From HXMU1428-3 sp965215715 (GTDB lineage Bacteria > Pseudomonadota > Alphaproteobacteria > Rhizobiales > HXMU1428-3), in the NCBI GenBank assembly GCA_965215715.1, contig OZ244129.1:992001-1056000 (forward strand): a stretch of 64,000 bases of DNA, given 5' to 3'. Positions 25,320 to 34,079 of the stretch are shown here, one piece after another (position 1 is the stretch's first letter; each line of letters begins with the position of its first letter). The position numbers and the translations under genes are program-made. The notes below the pieces were generated by a model. That model did no database searches and had not been told where the DNA came from. It saw only the letters and a program-made list of their open reading frames with translations.

Positions 25320-27599
25320 TTAGCGTTTGTGACGTTTTCTTTTTCCTTTCGCCGACTTTCGAGGAGCGCGTTTTGCGCTTTTGCCTCTTTTGGTCGAAGG
25401 CGCCTTTCCCTTTATGCCATCGGAGAGCATTTCAAAGCGAATGGCGCCGGCTGTTGGCACAATTTCAATAAGTTTTACCTCTACCCGTTGGCCAATGTGA
25501 TAGGTCAAATGGGTGCGCTCGCCAACAAGGGCATGGGCGGCTTCATCATGAATAAAATAATCTTCGCCTAAGGTTGAAATAGGGATAAAGCCATCAGCGC
25601 CGGTGTCATCCAGCCGAATAAACAGGCCAGATCTTGTCACGCCAGAAATGCGACCCTTAAATGTGGCGCCTTCTTGGGTTTCCAGGTAAAGGGCTATCAG
25701 CCGGTCGGTGGTTTCGCGTTCTGCCAACATGGCGCGGCGTTCAGAACTGGAAATTTGGGCCGCAATATCATCTAGTTGATCAATGCACTCTTGTGGCAAG
25801 CCATCATTGCCTAAACCAAGGGCTGCGATGAGCGCGCGGTGGACGATTAGGTCTGCATAGCGGCGGATGGGAGAGGTGAAGTGAGCGTAGCGTGCCAAGT
25901 TCAGGCCAAAGTGGCCATAGTTTTCAGGGGCATATTCTGCCTGAGCTTGAGAGCGCAGCACAATTTCTGTGACCATCTCAAAGTAAGGTTTATCTTCTGC
26001 CTTGCTCAAGATGTCATTAAATAATTTGGGTGCAAGGGTTTGAGCGCCGCCAAATTTGAGATCCAAAGTGGCCAAAAAATCTTTCAGCACCTTTATCTTT
26101 TCATCACTGGGCGTGTCATGCACCCGGTAGATTAGGGCAGAGCGTTTTTTCTCTAACGTTTCAGCTGCTGCCACATTGGCCTGGATCATAAATTCTTCAA
26201 TCAGTTTATGGGCATCCAGACGGTCAGGCACGATAATTTTTTCAATCTTGCCTTTGTCATCCATGATGATCTTGCGCTCTGGCAAGTCTAGGGCAAGTGG
26301 GGCGCGGCTTTCACGGGCTTTCAACAAAGCGGCATAAGCGGCCCATAATGGTTTGAGCACAGGTTCTAGCAAGGGGGCCGTTTTTTCATCTACGCGCCCG
26401 TCAATGGCTGCTTGGGCCTGGTTGTACGACAGCTTGGCAGCTGATTTCATCAAAATGCGTTTAAATGTATGGCCGCGTTTGTGCCCATTTTTATCAAACA
26501 CCATTTCTACAGCCAGGGCAGGGCGCTCTTGGCCTTCTTTGAGCGAGCATAAATCATTTGAGATTAACTCGGGCAGCATGGGGACGACTCGGTCTGGAAA
26601 ATAGACCGAATTGCCGCGTTTGAGGGCCTCTTTATCAAGCGCGCTGTTGGGGCGCACATAAGAAGCGACATCGGCAATGGCAACCACAACGATCCAGCCG
26701 CCTTGGTTTTCAGAAGAGTTATCAGGGGCCGCCCAAACAGCGTCATCATGATCGCGGGCATCTGGTGGATCGATGGTGATTAAAGGTACGCTGCGCAAAT
26801 CTTCCCGGCCCTTGGGGCTTAAGGGGGGCAGCTTTTTCAACTCGTCCTCAATTGAGGGGCTAAAGTGGTGAGGGATGCCATGGGTTTCTATGGCAATCAG
26901 GCTAATGAGGCCTTGCTGTTGTGGGTTGCCTAGGCGCTCTACAATGCGTGCTCTGGCGGCGCTAAATTTGCCGCGTGAGATAATTTCAAACGAGACCAGT
27001 TCGCCATGTTCAGCGCCTGCCCGGTCGCCTTCTTTGACTGACCAGCCTTTTAATGACTTCTTGTCAATTGGTTCTATCTGGCCGCCCGTTTCATATTGTT
27101 TGTAAATGCCAAGCAAACGGCGTTCATCGCGCGGTAATACCTTTATAGGTCTTGCCAAATAAGGATAGCCGGTTGCCTCACCATTTTGTTTGTCGATATG
27201 GGCCAGGACACGGTCACCAATGCCGGGCATTTTGGCGCGCTTGCCTTTGCCCTCACCAATGAGCACTTTGGGGGCCGGGCCTTCTTCTTGCTCATCCCAT
27301 TTGTTTGGGCGGCCAAAAAAGTCGCCATTGTCATCGCGCCCGACAATATCGATAAGCGCAACCTTGGCAATGGTGCCAGGTTGGCGCAAAGATTTGCGCG
27401 AGCCTTCGATTAAGCCGTCATTGGCCATTTCTTTTAACAGACGTTTGAGCGCAATGCGCTGGCCGCCTTTGATGTGAAAGGCCCGAGCGATCTCGCGTTT
27501 GCCAACCTTACCTGGGGTGGATTGGATAAACTCAAGAATTTGTTCCTGGCTGGGCAATTCTGGCAGACCAGAGCTGGCCCCTTTATTTTTTTTGCTCAA
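25320..27599 (-). CDS. rnr: Ribonuclease R
   Basis: This 759-residue exoribonuclease of the RNB family degrades structured RNA in the 3' to 5' direction. In order: an N-terminal winged-helix region (VGKREIARAFHIKGGQRIAL), cold-shock-like domains, the catalytic RNB domain (about 265-590) with the metal-binding motif ITIDPPDARDHDDAV, and an S1 domain near 640-725 (GATFKGRISGVTRSGLFIRL). A very basic tail (many Lys/Arg in the last 35 residues) follows. It lies 72 bases downstream of topA on the same strand, and the two are probably co-transcribed; this neighbourhood is typical of alphaproteobacteria. Confidence 0.96.
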   Translation of the reverse strand: MSKKNKGASSGLPELPSQEQILEFIQSTPGKVGKREIARAFHIKGGQRIALKRLLKEMANDGLIEGSRKSLRQPGTIAKVALIDIVGRDDNGDFFGRPNKWDEQEEGPAPKVLIGEGKGKRAKMPGIGDRVLAHIDKQNGEATGYPYLARPIKVLPRDERRLLGIYKQYETGGQIEPIDKKSLKGWSVKEGDRAGAEHGELVSFEIISRGKFSAARARIVERLGNPQQQGLISLIAIETHGIPHHFSPSIEDELKKLPPLSPKGREDLRSVPLITIDPPDARDHDDAVWAAPDNSSENQGGWIVVVAIADVASYVRPNSALDKEALKRGNSVYFPDRVVPMLPELISNDLCSLKEGQERPALAVEMVFDKNGHKRGHTFKRILMKSAAKLSYNQAQAAIDGRVDEKTAPLLEPVLKPLWAAYAALLKARESRAPLALDLPERKIIMDDKGKIEKIIVPDRLDAHKLIEEFMIQANVAAAETLEKKRSALIYRVHDTPSDEKIKVLKDFLATLDLKFGGAQTLAPKLFNDILSKAEDKPYFEMVTEIVLRSQAQAEYAPENYGHFGLNLARYAHFTSPIRRYADLIVHRALIAALGLGNDGLPQECIDQLDDIAAQISSSERRAMLAERETTDRLIALYLETQEGATFKGRISGVTRSGLFIRLDDTGADGFIPISTLGEDYFIHDEAAHALVGERTHLTYHIGQRVEVKLIEIVPTAGAIRFEMLSDGIKGKAPSTKRGKSAKRAPRKSAKGKRKRHKR

Positions 27600-27671
27600 A
27601 AAAAGACGCCCTTTCTTGGCCCAGACTTATGGCTGGCATTTAAGTGTTGGATAAAAAACAAATAGCAGTGT

Positions 27672-30371
27672 TTAAAAGGGGGCTTCTTCGTCTCCATTTT
27701 CATCTTTCGATGATTTTTTAGCAGCTGTCTTTTTGGGAGCAGCTTTTTTTGTTGCCGCTTTTTTAGCTGTTGCTTTCTTGGTTGTTGCTTTTTTAGTCGT
27801 TGCCTTTTTGGTGGTGGCTTTTTTAGCCGGCTTCTTCTTGGCGGCCGTTTTGGCTTTTGGTGATTTTTCCGCTTTTGCTGCAATCAAAGCCACCGCTTCT
27901 TCCATGGTGATGCTTTCTGGCTCTTTGTCTTTGGGCAAAGTTGCATTGACTTTGCCGTGTTTGACATAAGGGCCATAGCGCCCACTCATGACATTAACCG
28001 GGCCACCAAGTTCAGGATGTTCGCCTAATTCTTTTAACGCTTGAGATCCGCGCCGCCCACCAGACTTGGCTTTTTCAGCCAGTAAGGTGACGGCATGGTT
28101 TAGACCAATAGTGAAAACGTCTTCGACAGAGGGTAGGTTGGCATAAAGCCCTTCATGCAAGACAAAGGGACCATAGCGCCCTAGCCCGGCGGTGATTTTC
28201 TTGCCTGTTTCTGGATGCAAGCCAACCTCGCGCGGTAGCGATAAGAGTTGTATGGCGCGGGGTAAATCCAAGGCTTCAGGGTCTTGTCCCTTTGGAATAG
28301 AGGCGCGTTTTGGTTTGTCATTTTCTTCGTCATCGCCAAGCTGCACATAGGGGCCAAAGCGCCCAGTTTTTAAATAAATCAGCATGCCTGTTTCAGGGTC
28401 TTCGCCTAGGCATTTGTCCCCAGCTTCGCCAAGGGAGGCTTCTTCATTTGATTGGTTGAATTGGCGGGTAAACTTGCAGTCAGGATAATTGGTGCAGCCC
28501 ACAAAAGCGCCAAAGCGGCCCACCTTCAAACCGATCTGGCCGTCCTCACATGAGGGGCACTTGCGTGGGTCAACCCCTTCTTGGGTGACGGGGAAAACAT
28601 AAGGGCCCAAAATTTCATTGAGGGCATCTAAAACATGAGAGATGCGCAAGTCCTTTGTTTCATCCAATGCCTTGGTGAAGTCTTGCCAAAACTCATTTAA
28701 AACATCTTTCCACTCAAGTTTGCCGTCAGAGATCAGGTCAAGTTTTTCCTCCAGATCGGCGGTGAAATCATATTCAACATAGCGGGTGAAAAAGCTGCTT
28801 AGAAAGGCGGTTACCAGGCGCCCTTTGTCTTCAGGGAAAAAGCGTTTCTTGTCCAGGCGGACATAATCTCTGTCGCGCAGAACGCTTAAGGTTGAGGCAA
28901 ATGTGGACGGGCGGCCGATGCCTAGTTCTTCTAATTGTTTGACTAGGGTGGCTTCAGAAAAACGGGCTGGTGGTTCCGTAAAGTGTTGTTTGGCCTCTAC
29001 TTTTTCAGCCTTGCACGGGTCGCCCTCATGCAAAGCGGGTAGCAGTTTATCATCGTCTGAGCCGGCATCGTCTTTGCCTTCTTCATACAATTTTAAAAAG
29101 CCATCAAATTTTACGACAGAGCCGGTGGCGCGCAATTGATAGGCGGACCCGCCAGAGGTTTTAACATCAATATCAGCGCTGGTGCGTTCCATGACAGCAG
29201 CTTCCATTTGGCTGGCAATGGTGCGCTGCCAGATCAGCCGATAAAGCGCCAAGCCTTCTTTATCAAGATATTTGGCAACCATATCGGGCCGCCTTGTCAG
29301 GTCAGTTGGGCGCACAGCTTCGTGTGCCTCTTGGGCGTTCTTGGCTTTGGTCTTGTAAACCCGCGGCGAGCTGGGCACATAGTTTGCCCCATAATCTTGC
29401 TCGATCACTTGGCGGCAAGATTGAATGGCTTCAGGAATAATCTGCACGCCGTCGGTTCTCATATAGGTGATCAAACCAACGGTTTCGCCGCCAAGGGCAA
29501 CCCCTTCATAAAGTTTTTGCGCCACTTGCATGGTTTGGCGAGCTGAAAAGCCTAGTTTGCGCGAGGCATCCATTTGCATGGTTGAGGTGGTAAACGGTGC
29601 CCATGGTTTGCGTTGAACTGACTTTGCCGCGACTTTGGCAATAGACAAAGTGCCAGCCTTAATCGCGTCACGAATTTCGTGTGCCTGGGTTTCATTGGAA
29701 ATATCATGTGGGCCAAACCGTTTGCCATCTTGGGAATAAATGCGCGCTTGAAATGGTTTGCCCTCTTTATTTTTTAAGTCAGATAGAACGGACCAATATT
29801 CAATGGGTTTGAATTGTTCAATTTCCAATTCGCGCTCACAGACGAGACGTAAGGCGACAGATTGCACGCGCCCAGCAGAGCGAGAGCCGGGCAGTTTGCG
29901 CCATAAAACGGGTGATAGGCTAAAGCCAACCAAATAATCCAGTGCGCGGCGGGCCAAATAGGCAGAGACAAGCGGTTGGTCAATTTCTCGGGGTGAAGCG
30001 AGGGCTTCTAGGATCGCCTTTTTGGTAACAGCGTTAAAAGCAACCCGCTCAACTTCAACATCTTTAAGCAGTTTCTTTTTGTTTAAAACTTCCAAAATAT
30101 GCCACGAAATAGCTTCCCCTTCACGGTCAGGGTCAGTGGCCAGGATCAGTTTGTCGGCGCCTTTTACTGCATCAGAGATTTCTTTTAAGATCTTTTTGGA
30201 CTTGGCATCAACATCCCAGTGCATGTCAAAATCATTGTCAGGTTCAACTGAGCCGTCTTTGGACGGCAGGTCCCTCACATGGCCGTAAGAGGCCAGAACT
30301 TTATAATCTTTGCCAAGATATTTATTGATTGTTTTGGCTTTTGCAGCCGATTCAACAATAACAACGTTCAT
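27672..30371 (-). CDS. topA: DNA topoisomerase I
   Basis: This 899-residue type IA topoisomerase relaxes negative supercoils. The TOPRIM domain is at the N-terminus (ESAAKAKTINKYLGKDYKVL; DPDREGEA), the catalytic tyrosine is in GLITYMRTDG, and a four-cysteine zinc ribbon begins CPSCEDGQIGLKVGRFGAF. Three further C-terminal repeat domains are visible (GRFGPYVQLGDD, GRYGPFVLHEG, GRYGPYVKHGK). The last 55 or so residues are a histone-H1-like tail of repeated KKAT/KKAA units, encoded by an irregular 12-base repeat. Such tails bind DNA non-specifically. Apparent frames on the plus strand over this tail are shadows. Confidence 0.97.
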   Translation of the reverse strand: MNVVIVESAAKAKTINKYLGKDYKVLASYGHVRDLPSKDGSVEPDNDFDMHWDVDAKSKKILKEISDAVKGADKLILATDPDREGEAISWHILEVLNKKKLLKDVEVERVAFNAVTKKAILEALASPREIDQPLVSAYLARRALDYLVGFSLSPVLWRKLPGSRSAGRVQSVALRLVCERELEIEQFKPIEYWSVLSDLKNKEGKPFQARIYSQDGKRFGPHDISNETQAHEIRDAIKAGTLSIAKVAAKSVQRKPWAPFTTSTMQMDASRKLGFSARQTMQVAQKLYEGVALGGETVGLITYMRTDGVQIIPEAIQSCRQVIEQDYGANYVPSSPRVYKTKAKNAQEAHEAVRPTDLTRRPDMVAKYLDKEGLALYRLIWQRTIASQMEAAVMERTSADIDVKTSGGSAYQLRATGSVVKFDGFLKLYEEGKDDAGSDDDKLLPALHEGDPCKAEKVEAKQHFTEPPARFSEATLVKQLEELGIGRPSTFASTLSVLRDRDYVRLDKKRFFPEDKGRLVTAFLSSFFTRYVEYDFTADLEEKLDLISDGKLEWKDVLNEFWQDFTKALDETKDLRISHVLDALNEILGPYVFPVTQEGVDPRKCPSCEDGQIGLKVGRFGAFVGCTNYPDCKFTRQFNQSNEEASLGEAGDKCLGEDPETGMLIYLKTGRFGPYVQLGDDEENDKPKRASIPKGQDPEALDLPRAIQLLSLPREVGLHPETGKKITAGLGRYGPFVLHEGLYANLPSVEDVFTIGLNHAVTLLAEKAKSGGRRGSQALKELGEHPELGGPVNVMSGRYGPYVKHGKVNATLPKDKEPESITMEEAVALIAAKAEKSPKAKTAAKKKPAKKATTKKATTKKATTKKATAKKAATKKAAPKKTAAKKSSKDENGDEEAPF

Positions 30372-30984
30372 AAAGTCCTCTCAATTAACAGTGCGCCGTT
30401 TTATAAGCTTTTCGCACTTCAAGCCTATCTAGCGAAATCAGTAGTAATGGCACAGAAAATGATGAATTAATCATAGCCTGTCAAATCCCTAATTTTAAAT
30501 CTCTTGAAAAACACACAAAAACAACGTACGGTTGTGGTATTGCTTATTACACTAAATGGGGGATAATGCTTGACTGTGTTCATAAGTATCAAACGACAAG
30601 AATGAAGTTTACATAGACGTTTTTTTCATTAATGCCAGAAAAATTTTTGAGGTAATAGACGAGAAGCTAAGGGAGGGGCTCTATATAAATACAAGCACTA
30701 ATTGTAATTCTTTTTATGCTCATATTAATGATCATATTTATAAAAACAAATAATTCATGGGGTAAAACAGTCAATAGATTGTAATTATGTTATTCAGTAA
30801 TATCTTATATTTAGTGGTCTGTTTTTAGTTCAAAAGTTTCATATTAAAAAAAGTGGTGTTTCCTTAAAAGGTGCTGTTCCAAGTAAAACACTTTCCTAGG
30901 CTGATCGAAGTCAAGACTTAAGTTTAGATACCAAATTATTCACAAAAAATTTTTTTTAAAAGATACGTAACTTTTTAAGAGGCA
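30372..30984. other. AT-rich intergenic region between topA and the dprA-side small gene
   Basis: About 610 bases with no convincing coding frame, repeat or RNA gene. It is the AT-richest part of the window and should hold the divergent promoters of topA and of the small plus-strand gene. I see no clear -35/-10 pair. A TTGACT near 30570 has no good partner. Confidence 0.4.
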
Positions 30985-31221
30985 ATGGTTATGAAGCCAA
31001 AAGAAAAGGTTGGGCCTTGTGTTGCATCAATAGGCAAGTCTGAGCCCCGCTCAGATATAGCCTATATAGCATCGCTGCTCACTGAATTAAAAAATATGTC
31101 TAATAAATCTGGTGATAGATTGCTGACATACTTAATTGAAATGGCTGAAGCATATGCCATAGAACTACAACATAAAAAAAGACCCAAGCAAAACTATCGA
31201 AGACAAGAAAGAAAAACCTGA
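30985..31221 (+). CDS. Small protein of unknown function
   Basis: This 78-codon frame is preceded by AGAGG at suitable spacing. The centre (IAYIASLLTELKNMSNKSGD, then RLLTYLIEMAEAYA) reads as two amphipathic helices, a pattern I associate with short conserved alphaproteobacterial proteins. The C-terminus is strongly basic (KKRPKQNYRRQERKT). It has no signal peptide or cysteine pair. It is convergent with dprA, with only 6 bases between the stop codons. The frame could be a real gene or a lucky open frame; the ribosome site and helix pattern favour a gene. Confidence 0.55.
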   Translation: MVMKPKEKVGPCVASIGKSEPRSDIAYIASLLTELKNMSNKSGDRLLTYLIEMAEAYAIELQHKKRPKQNYRRQERKT

Positions 31222-31227
31222 ACGATT

Positions 31228-32406
31228 TTATTTTAAAGAAACTTTTTGTTGGCCATGATGTTCTAGGCGTCCTTCAAGGTCCAGTTCCAGTAATAAGATC
31301 TGCAATTCGTTGGCTGGGCATTTTAATAGGCGCACCAAACTGTCTCTTTCAATGGGGGTGGGGCCAAGTAAGTCTAACAGATTTAAGCGCAAGCTCTTTG
31401 CGTTCTCATTGGTTTCATAAAATCCTAAATTATTCTGAGGTTGCTCTTTTCTGGTGGCTTCTGTTGGTTGGTTGGAGGTTTTTGCTAGATTGTCGTTATC
31501 AATTTGCGTCTTAAGAGCCTCAAGAATGTCTTGTGTTTTACATATAAGCTGAGCGCCATCTTGAATTAGTTTATTGGTTCCGGCTGCACGCGGATCCAGC
31601 GGGTGGCCGGGCACGGCAAAGACGTGACGGCCTTGTTCGCCAGCAAAGCGGGCGGTGATTAAGGAGCCTGATCGAATGGCTGCTTCTACAACCAGTGAGC
31701 CAAGGCTAATGCCTGAGATTAAACGGTTGCGCCGGGGAAAGTCTTTGGCTTGGGGGCGAAATCCCATCGATCGCTCAGAGATTAGCAATCCATTTTGTCC
31801 TATTTGGTGATAGAGCGCTTCATTTTGGGCGGGATAAATATGATCAATCCCGCCTCCAAGGACGGCTATGGTGCCTGTTTGCAAGCTGGCTTGATGGGCG
31901 CTGGTGTCTATTCCTCTTGCGAGCCCGGACGTTATAACCAAGCCAGCTGATCCGATCTCTTGAGCTAACTGGCTGGTAAATTTAAGTCCGGCAGCTGAGG
32001 CATTGCGCGAACCTACAATGGCCAGGGCCGGTTGATGGGTTAAGGCAAGATTGCCCTTTACGTATAACAGAGGGGGAGCGCCGTCTACAGATTGCAACCA
32101 ACGTGGGTACCCTGGTTCATTTAATGCCACCAGGTGAGCCCCGAACTTGTCCACCTTTTCAAGTTCATCTAATGCTTCTTGTTCTGAGGCAATTTTAAAG
32201 CGGCGTTTGTTAAATTGCCTGCCGTTAAGTTGCTCAATGGCTTGCCCGGCAGAGCCAAAATAATTAATCAAGTCACGAAATGTGACCGGGCCAATGCCAC
32301 GTGAACGCGTTAGCCTAAGCCAATCCAAACGTTGTTGGTCGCTCAAGTTTTGGACTGGCGCTGGGATGGTGCTTTGAAATAAATCAGCTTGATGATTTTT
32401 GCCCAA
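31228..32406 (-). CDS. dprA: DNA processing protein DprA
   Basis: A 392-residue DprA/Smf protein that binds single-stranded DNA and loads RecA during natural transformation. It has an N-terminal helix-hairpin region (RSRGIGPVTFRDLINYFGSA), then the Rossmann-like core with AIVGSRNASAAG, ITSGLARGIDTSAHQASL and SERSMGFRPQAKDFPRRNRL (the GS and PRRNR motifs of the family), then a C-terminal winged-helix domain (LLGPTPIERDSLVRLLKCPA). Its start lies inside the end of plsY (23-base overlap), so it is translationally linked. Presence of dprA alone does not prove competence. Confidence 0.95.
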   Translation of the reverse strand: MGKNHQADLFQSTIPAPVQNLSDQQRLDWLRLTRSRGIGPVTFRDLINYFGSAGQAIEQLNGRQFNKRRFKIASEQEALDELEKVDKFGAHLVALNEPGYPRWLQSVDGAPPLLYVKGNLALTHQPALAIVGSRNASAAGLKFTSQLAQEIGSAGLVITSGLARGIDTSAHQASLQTGTIAVLGGGIDHIYPAQNEALYHQIGQNGLLISERSMGFRPQAKDFPRRNRLISGISLGSLVVEAAIRSGSLITARFAGEQGRHVFAVPGHPLDPRAAGTNKLIQDGAQLICKTQDILEALKTQIDNDNLAKTSNQPTEATRKEQPQNNLGFYETNENAKSLRLNLLDLLGPTPIERDSLVRLLKCPANELQILLLELDLEGRLEHHGQQKVSLK

Positions 32407-32983
32407 TTTTATCTTCCTCGCCCTTTATCAGTCGCTCGATATTAGCGCGATGCGCTATGATCACCAAGAGGCTCATCAAGAACAGCACGATGGCAATCAC
32501 ATCATTGGTCAAGAAAAAGGCTGCCATAGGCGTTATCAAGGCAGCGGTTAGGGCAGAAAGGGAAGAGTAGCGCAATGAAAAGGCCATGGCTAACCAGATG
32601 GCAATAAAGGTAAGCCCTATTAGATAAGAAAAACCAAAGGCCACACCAATATAAGTGGCCACGCCTTTGCCGCCTTTAAATTTGAGCCACATAGGAAACA
32701 TATGGCCTATCAACGCCATAAAACCGGCTAGCAAGCCGTAAGGGAGAAAGTCATAAAATTGGGAGATTAAAACAACTGGGACAAATCCCTTTAACATATC
32801 AAGCAGGAGTGTGAGGGCAGCTAAGCCTTTGTTGCCAGTGCGCAGCACATTGGTGGCGCCTATGTTGCCAGAGCCAATGTTGCGCACATCCCCGTGACCG
32901 GCCAGACGCGTTAGTACCAGCCCAAAGGGAATGGATCCAAACAGATAGCCAACCAGGCCAGCAACCAACAACCCCATAGCCAT
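32384..32983 (-). CDS. plsY: Acyl-phosphate:glycerol-3-phosphate acyltransferase
   Basis: A 199-residue polytopic membrane enzyme that transfers an acyl group from acyl-phosphate to glycerol-3-phosphate, the first step of phospholipid synthesis. The family motifs are clear: GYLFGSIPFG at the first helix, DVRNIGSGNIGATNVLRTGN (glycerol-3-phosphate site), then KGFVPV and GHMFPMWLKFKGGKGVATYI. About five membrane helices are predicted. It overlaps dprA and follows serB by 14 bases, so serB-plsY-dprA reads as one operon. Confidence 0.95.
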   Translation of the reverse strand: MAMGLLVAGLVGYLFGSIPFGLVLTRLAGHGDVRNIGSGNIGATNVLRTGNKGLAALTLLLDMLKGFVPVVLISQFYDFLPYGLLAGFMALIGHMFPMWLKFKGGKGVATYIGVAFGFSYLIGLTFIAIWLAMAFSLRYSSLSALTAALITPMAAFFLTNDVIAIVLFLMSLLVIIAHRANIERLIKGEEDKIGQKSSS

Positions 32984-32997
32984 AAACCTTCATCCCC

Positions 32998-33888
32998 TTA
33001 TTTGTTTGTTACAAATTCTTCGTGCTTATATCCTTGCATATATAAAAGACTGGTCAAGTCTGTATGTGTCACAGCAGCGTCCGCTTTGGCGGCAACAATT
33101 GGCTTAGCTTTATAGGCCACACCCAGTCCTGCGATGGTTATCATTTCCAAATCATTGGCGCCATCACCGACAGCTAGGGTGTCAATCATGGACAAGCCTT
33201 TTTGTTCAATCAAGGTTTCAAGGGCTGTTTTTTTGGCCGCACTGCCTAGGATGGGGGGGATTACCTGGCCGGTTAATTTATCATCTTTGATTTCAAGTGT
33301 ATTGGCTTGGGTGCTGTGAAAGCCCGTGAGGGCCGCTATCTTTTCAGTAAAATATGTAAAGCCGCCTGAGACCAAACTGCAATAGGCCCCGTTTGCAGCC
33401 ATGGTTTGCACCAGGGTGCGGGCGCCTTTTGAAAGGTGGAGGCGCTCGCTTAAAACGGTTTCAAGAGCGCTTGTTGGTAGGTCTTTTAACAAACCAACCC
33501 GTTCTCTTAAGGCGTCATCAAACTCAATCTCGCCGTGCATTGCTCGTTCTGTGATGTCTGCGATCTTGGGCTTTATGCCTGCCATAAAGGCAATTTCATC
33601 GATGCACTCTTCTTGGATGATGGTGCTATCCATATCGCTGATCAGCAACTTTTTGCGCCGGGTGCTATCATCTGTAAAGGCAAAGTCAATTGGGTGAGTG
33701 CCTATGGCGGCAATCAGAGCTTCTTTTGTGCTGTCATCAACCGATTGATTGAGCTGAATATCGACAGCGTCGCCCTTCTTCAGCCAGGTGCGATCACCTG
33801 ATAAGTTTGTATTGGCGAGTATGCTGGAGACAATTCCATCATGAAGATGGTTTTGTCCATCAGGCGCAATAAGGGTTAGATTTGTCAT
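32998..33888 (-). CDS. serB: Phosphoserine phosphatase
   Basis: A HAD-superfamily phosphatase that makes serine from phosphoserine. An N-terminal ACT-like domain (about 1-75) precedes the catalytic core with the DxD motif LISDMDSTIIQEE, the Ser motif SLVSGGFTYF, a conserved Lys, and the acidic motif VGDGANDLEM. I take the start at MTNLTLIAPD, which is preceded by AAGG. A nine-residue longer frame reaches 33915, close to the palindromic repeat. It heads the serB-plsY-dprA operon and is divergent from miaA. In a methylotroph it also supplies serine metabolism, but nothing specific shows that here. Confidence 0.95.
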   Translation of the reverse strand: MTNLTLIAPDGQNHLHDGIVSSILANTNLSGDRTWLKKGDAVDIQLNQSVDDSTKEALIAAIGTHPIDFAFTDDSTRRKKLLISDMDSTIIQEECIDEIAFMAGIKPKIADITERAMHGEIEFDDALRERVGLLKDLPTSALETVLSERLHLSKGARTLVQTMAANGAYCSLVSGGFTYFTEKIAALTGFHSTQANTLEIKDDKLTGQVIPPILGSAAKKTALETLIEQKGLSMIDTLAVGDGANDLEMITIAGLGVAYKAKPIVAAKADAAVTHTDLTSLLYMQGYKHEEFVTNK

Positions 33889-33926
33889 AAAGGAACCCTT
33901 TAAAGAGAAGATCAAGGCTAGATTGC

Positions 33927-34046
33927 GCCTTAATTCCCATGGTTAGACTTTTGCATATTAAATTTGCTTGTCAAGGGTGGTACAAGCTCTGCGAGCCCTT
34001 GACAAGCAAATTTAATATGCAAACTTCTTACCATGGGAATTAAGGC
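33927..34046. repeat. Long palindromic element, copy 2
   Basis: This 120-base near-perfect palindrome lies between divergent serB and miaA. Arms 33927-33977 and 33996-34046 are 51 bases each, around an 18-base loop. It shares with copy 1 the outer TTAATTCCCATGGTTAGAC block, the GCAT near mid-arm and the inner TTGTCAAGG. The mid-arm sequence differs from copy 1, but the differences occur in both arms, so pairing is kept. It probably also affects the 5' regions of both neighbouring genes. Confidence 0.95.
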
Positions 34047-34079
34047 TCGCTGCGAGCGATCAACAGCCTGGGAAGCGTG

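Noticed and set aside
27596..27969. Lysine-rich minus frame and hydrophobic plus frame at the end of topA
   Set aside because: Both are other-frame readings of the KKAT repeat tail of topA.
25164..34046. Composite transposon bounded by the two palindromes
   Set aside because: No transposase, no target duplication visible by eye, and the enclosed genes are core genes in a common order.
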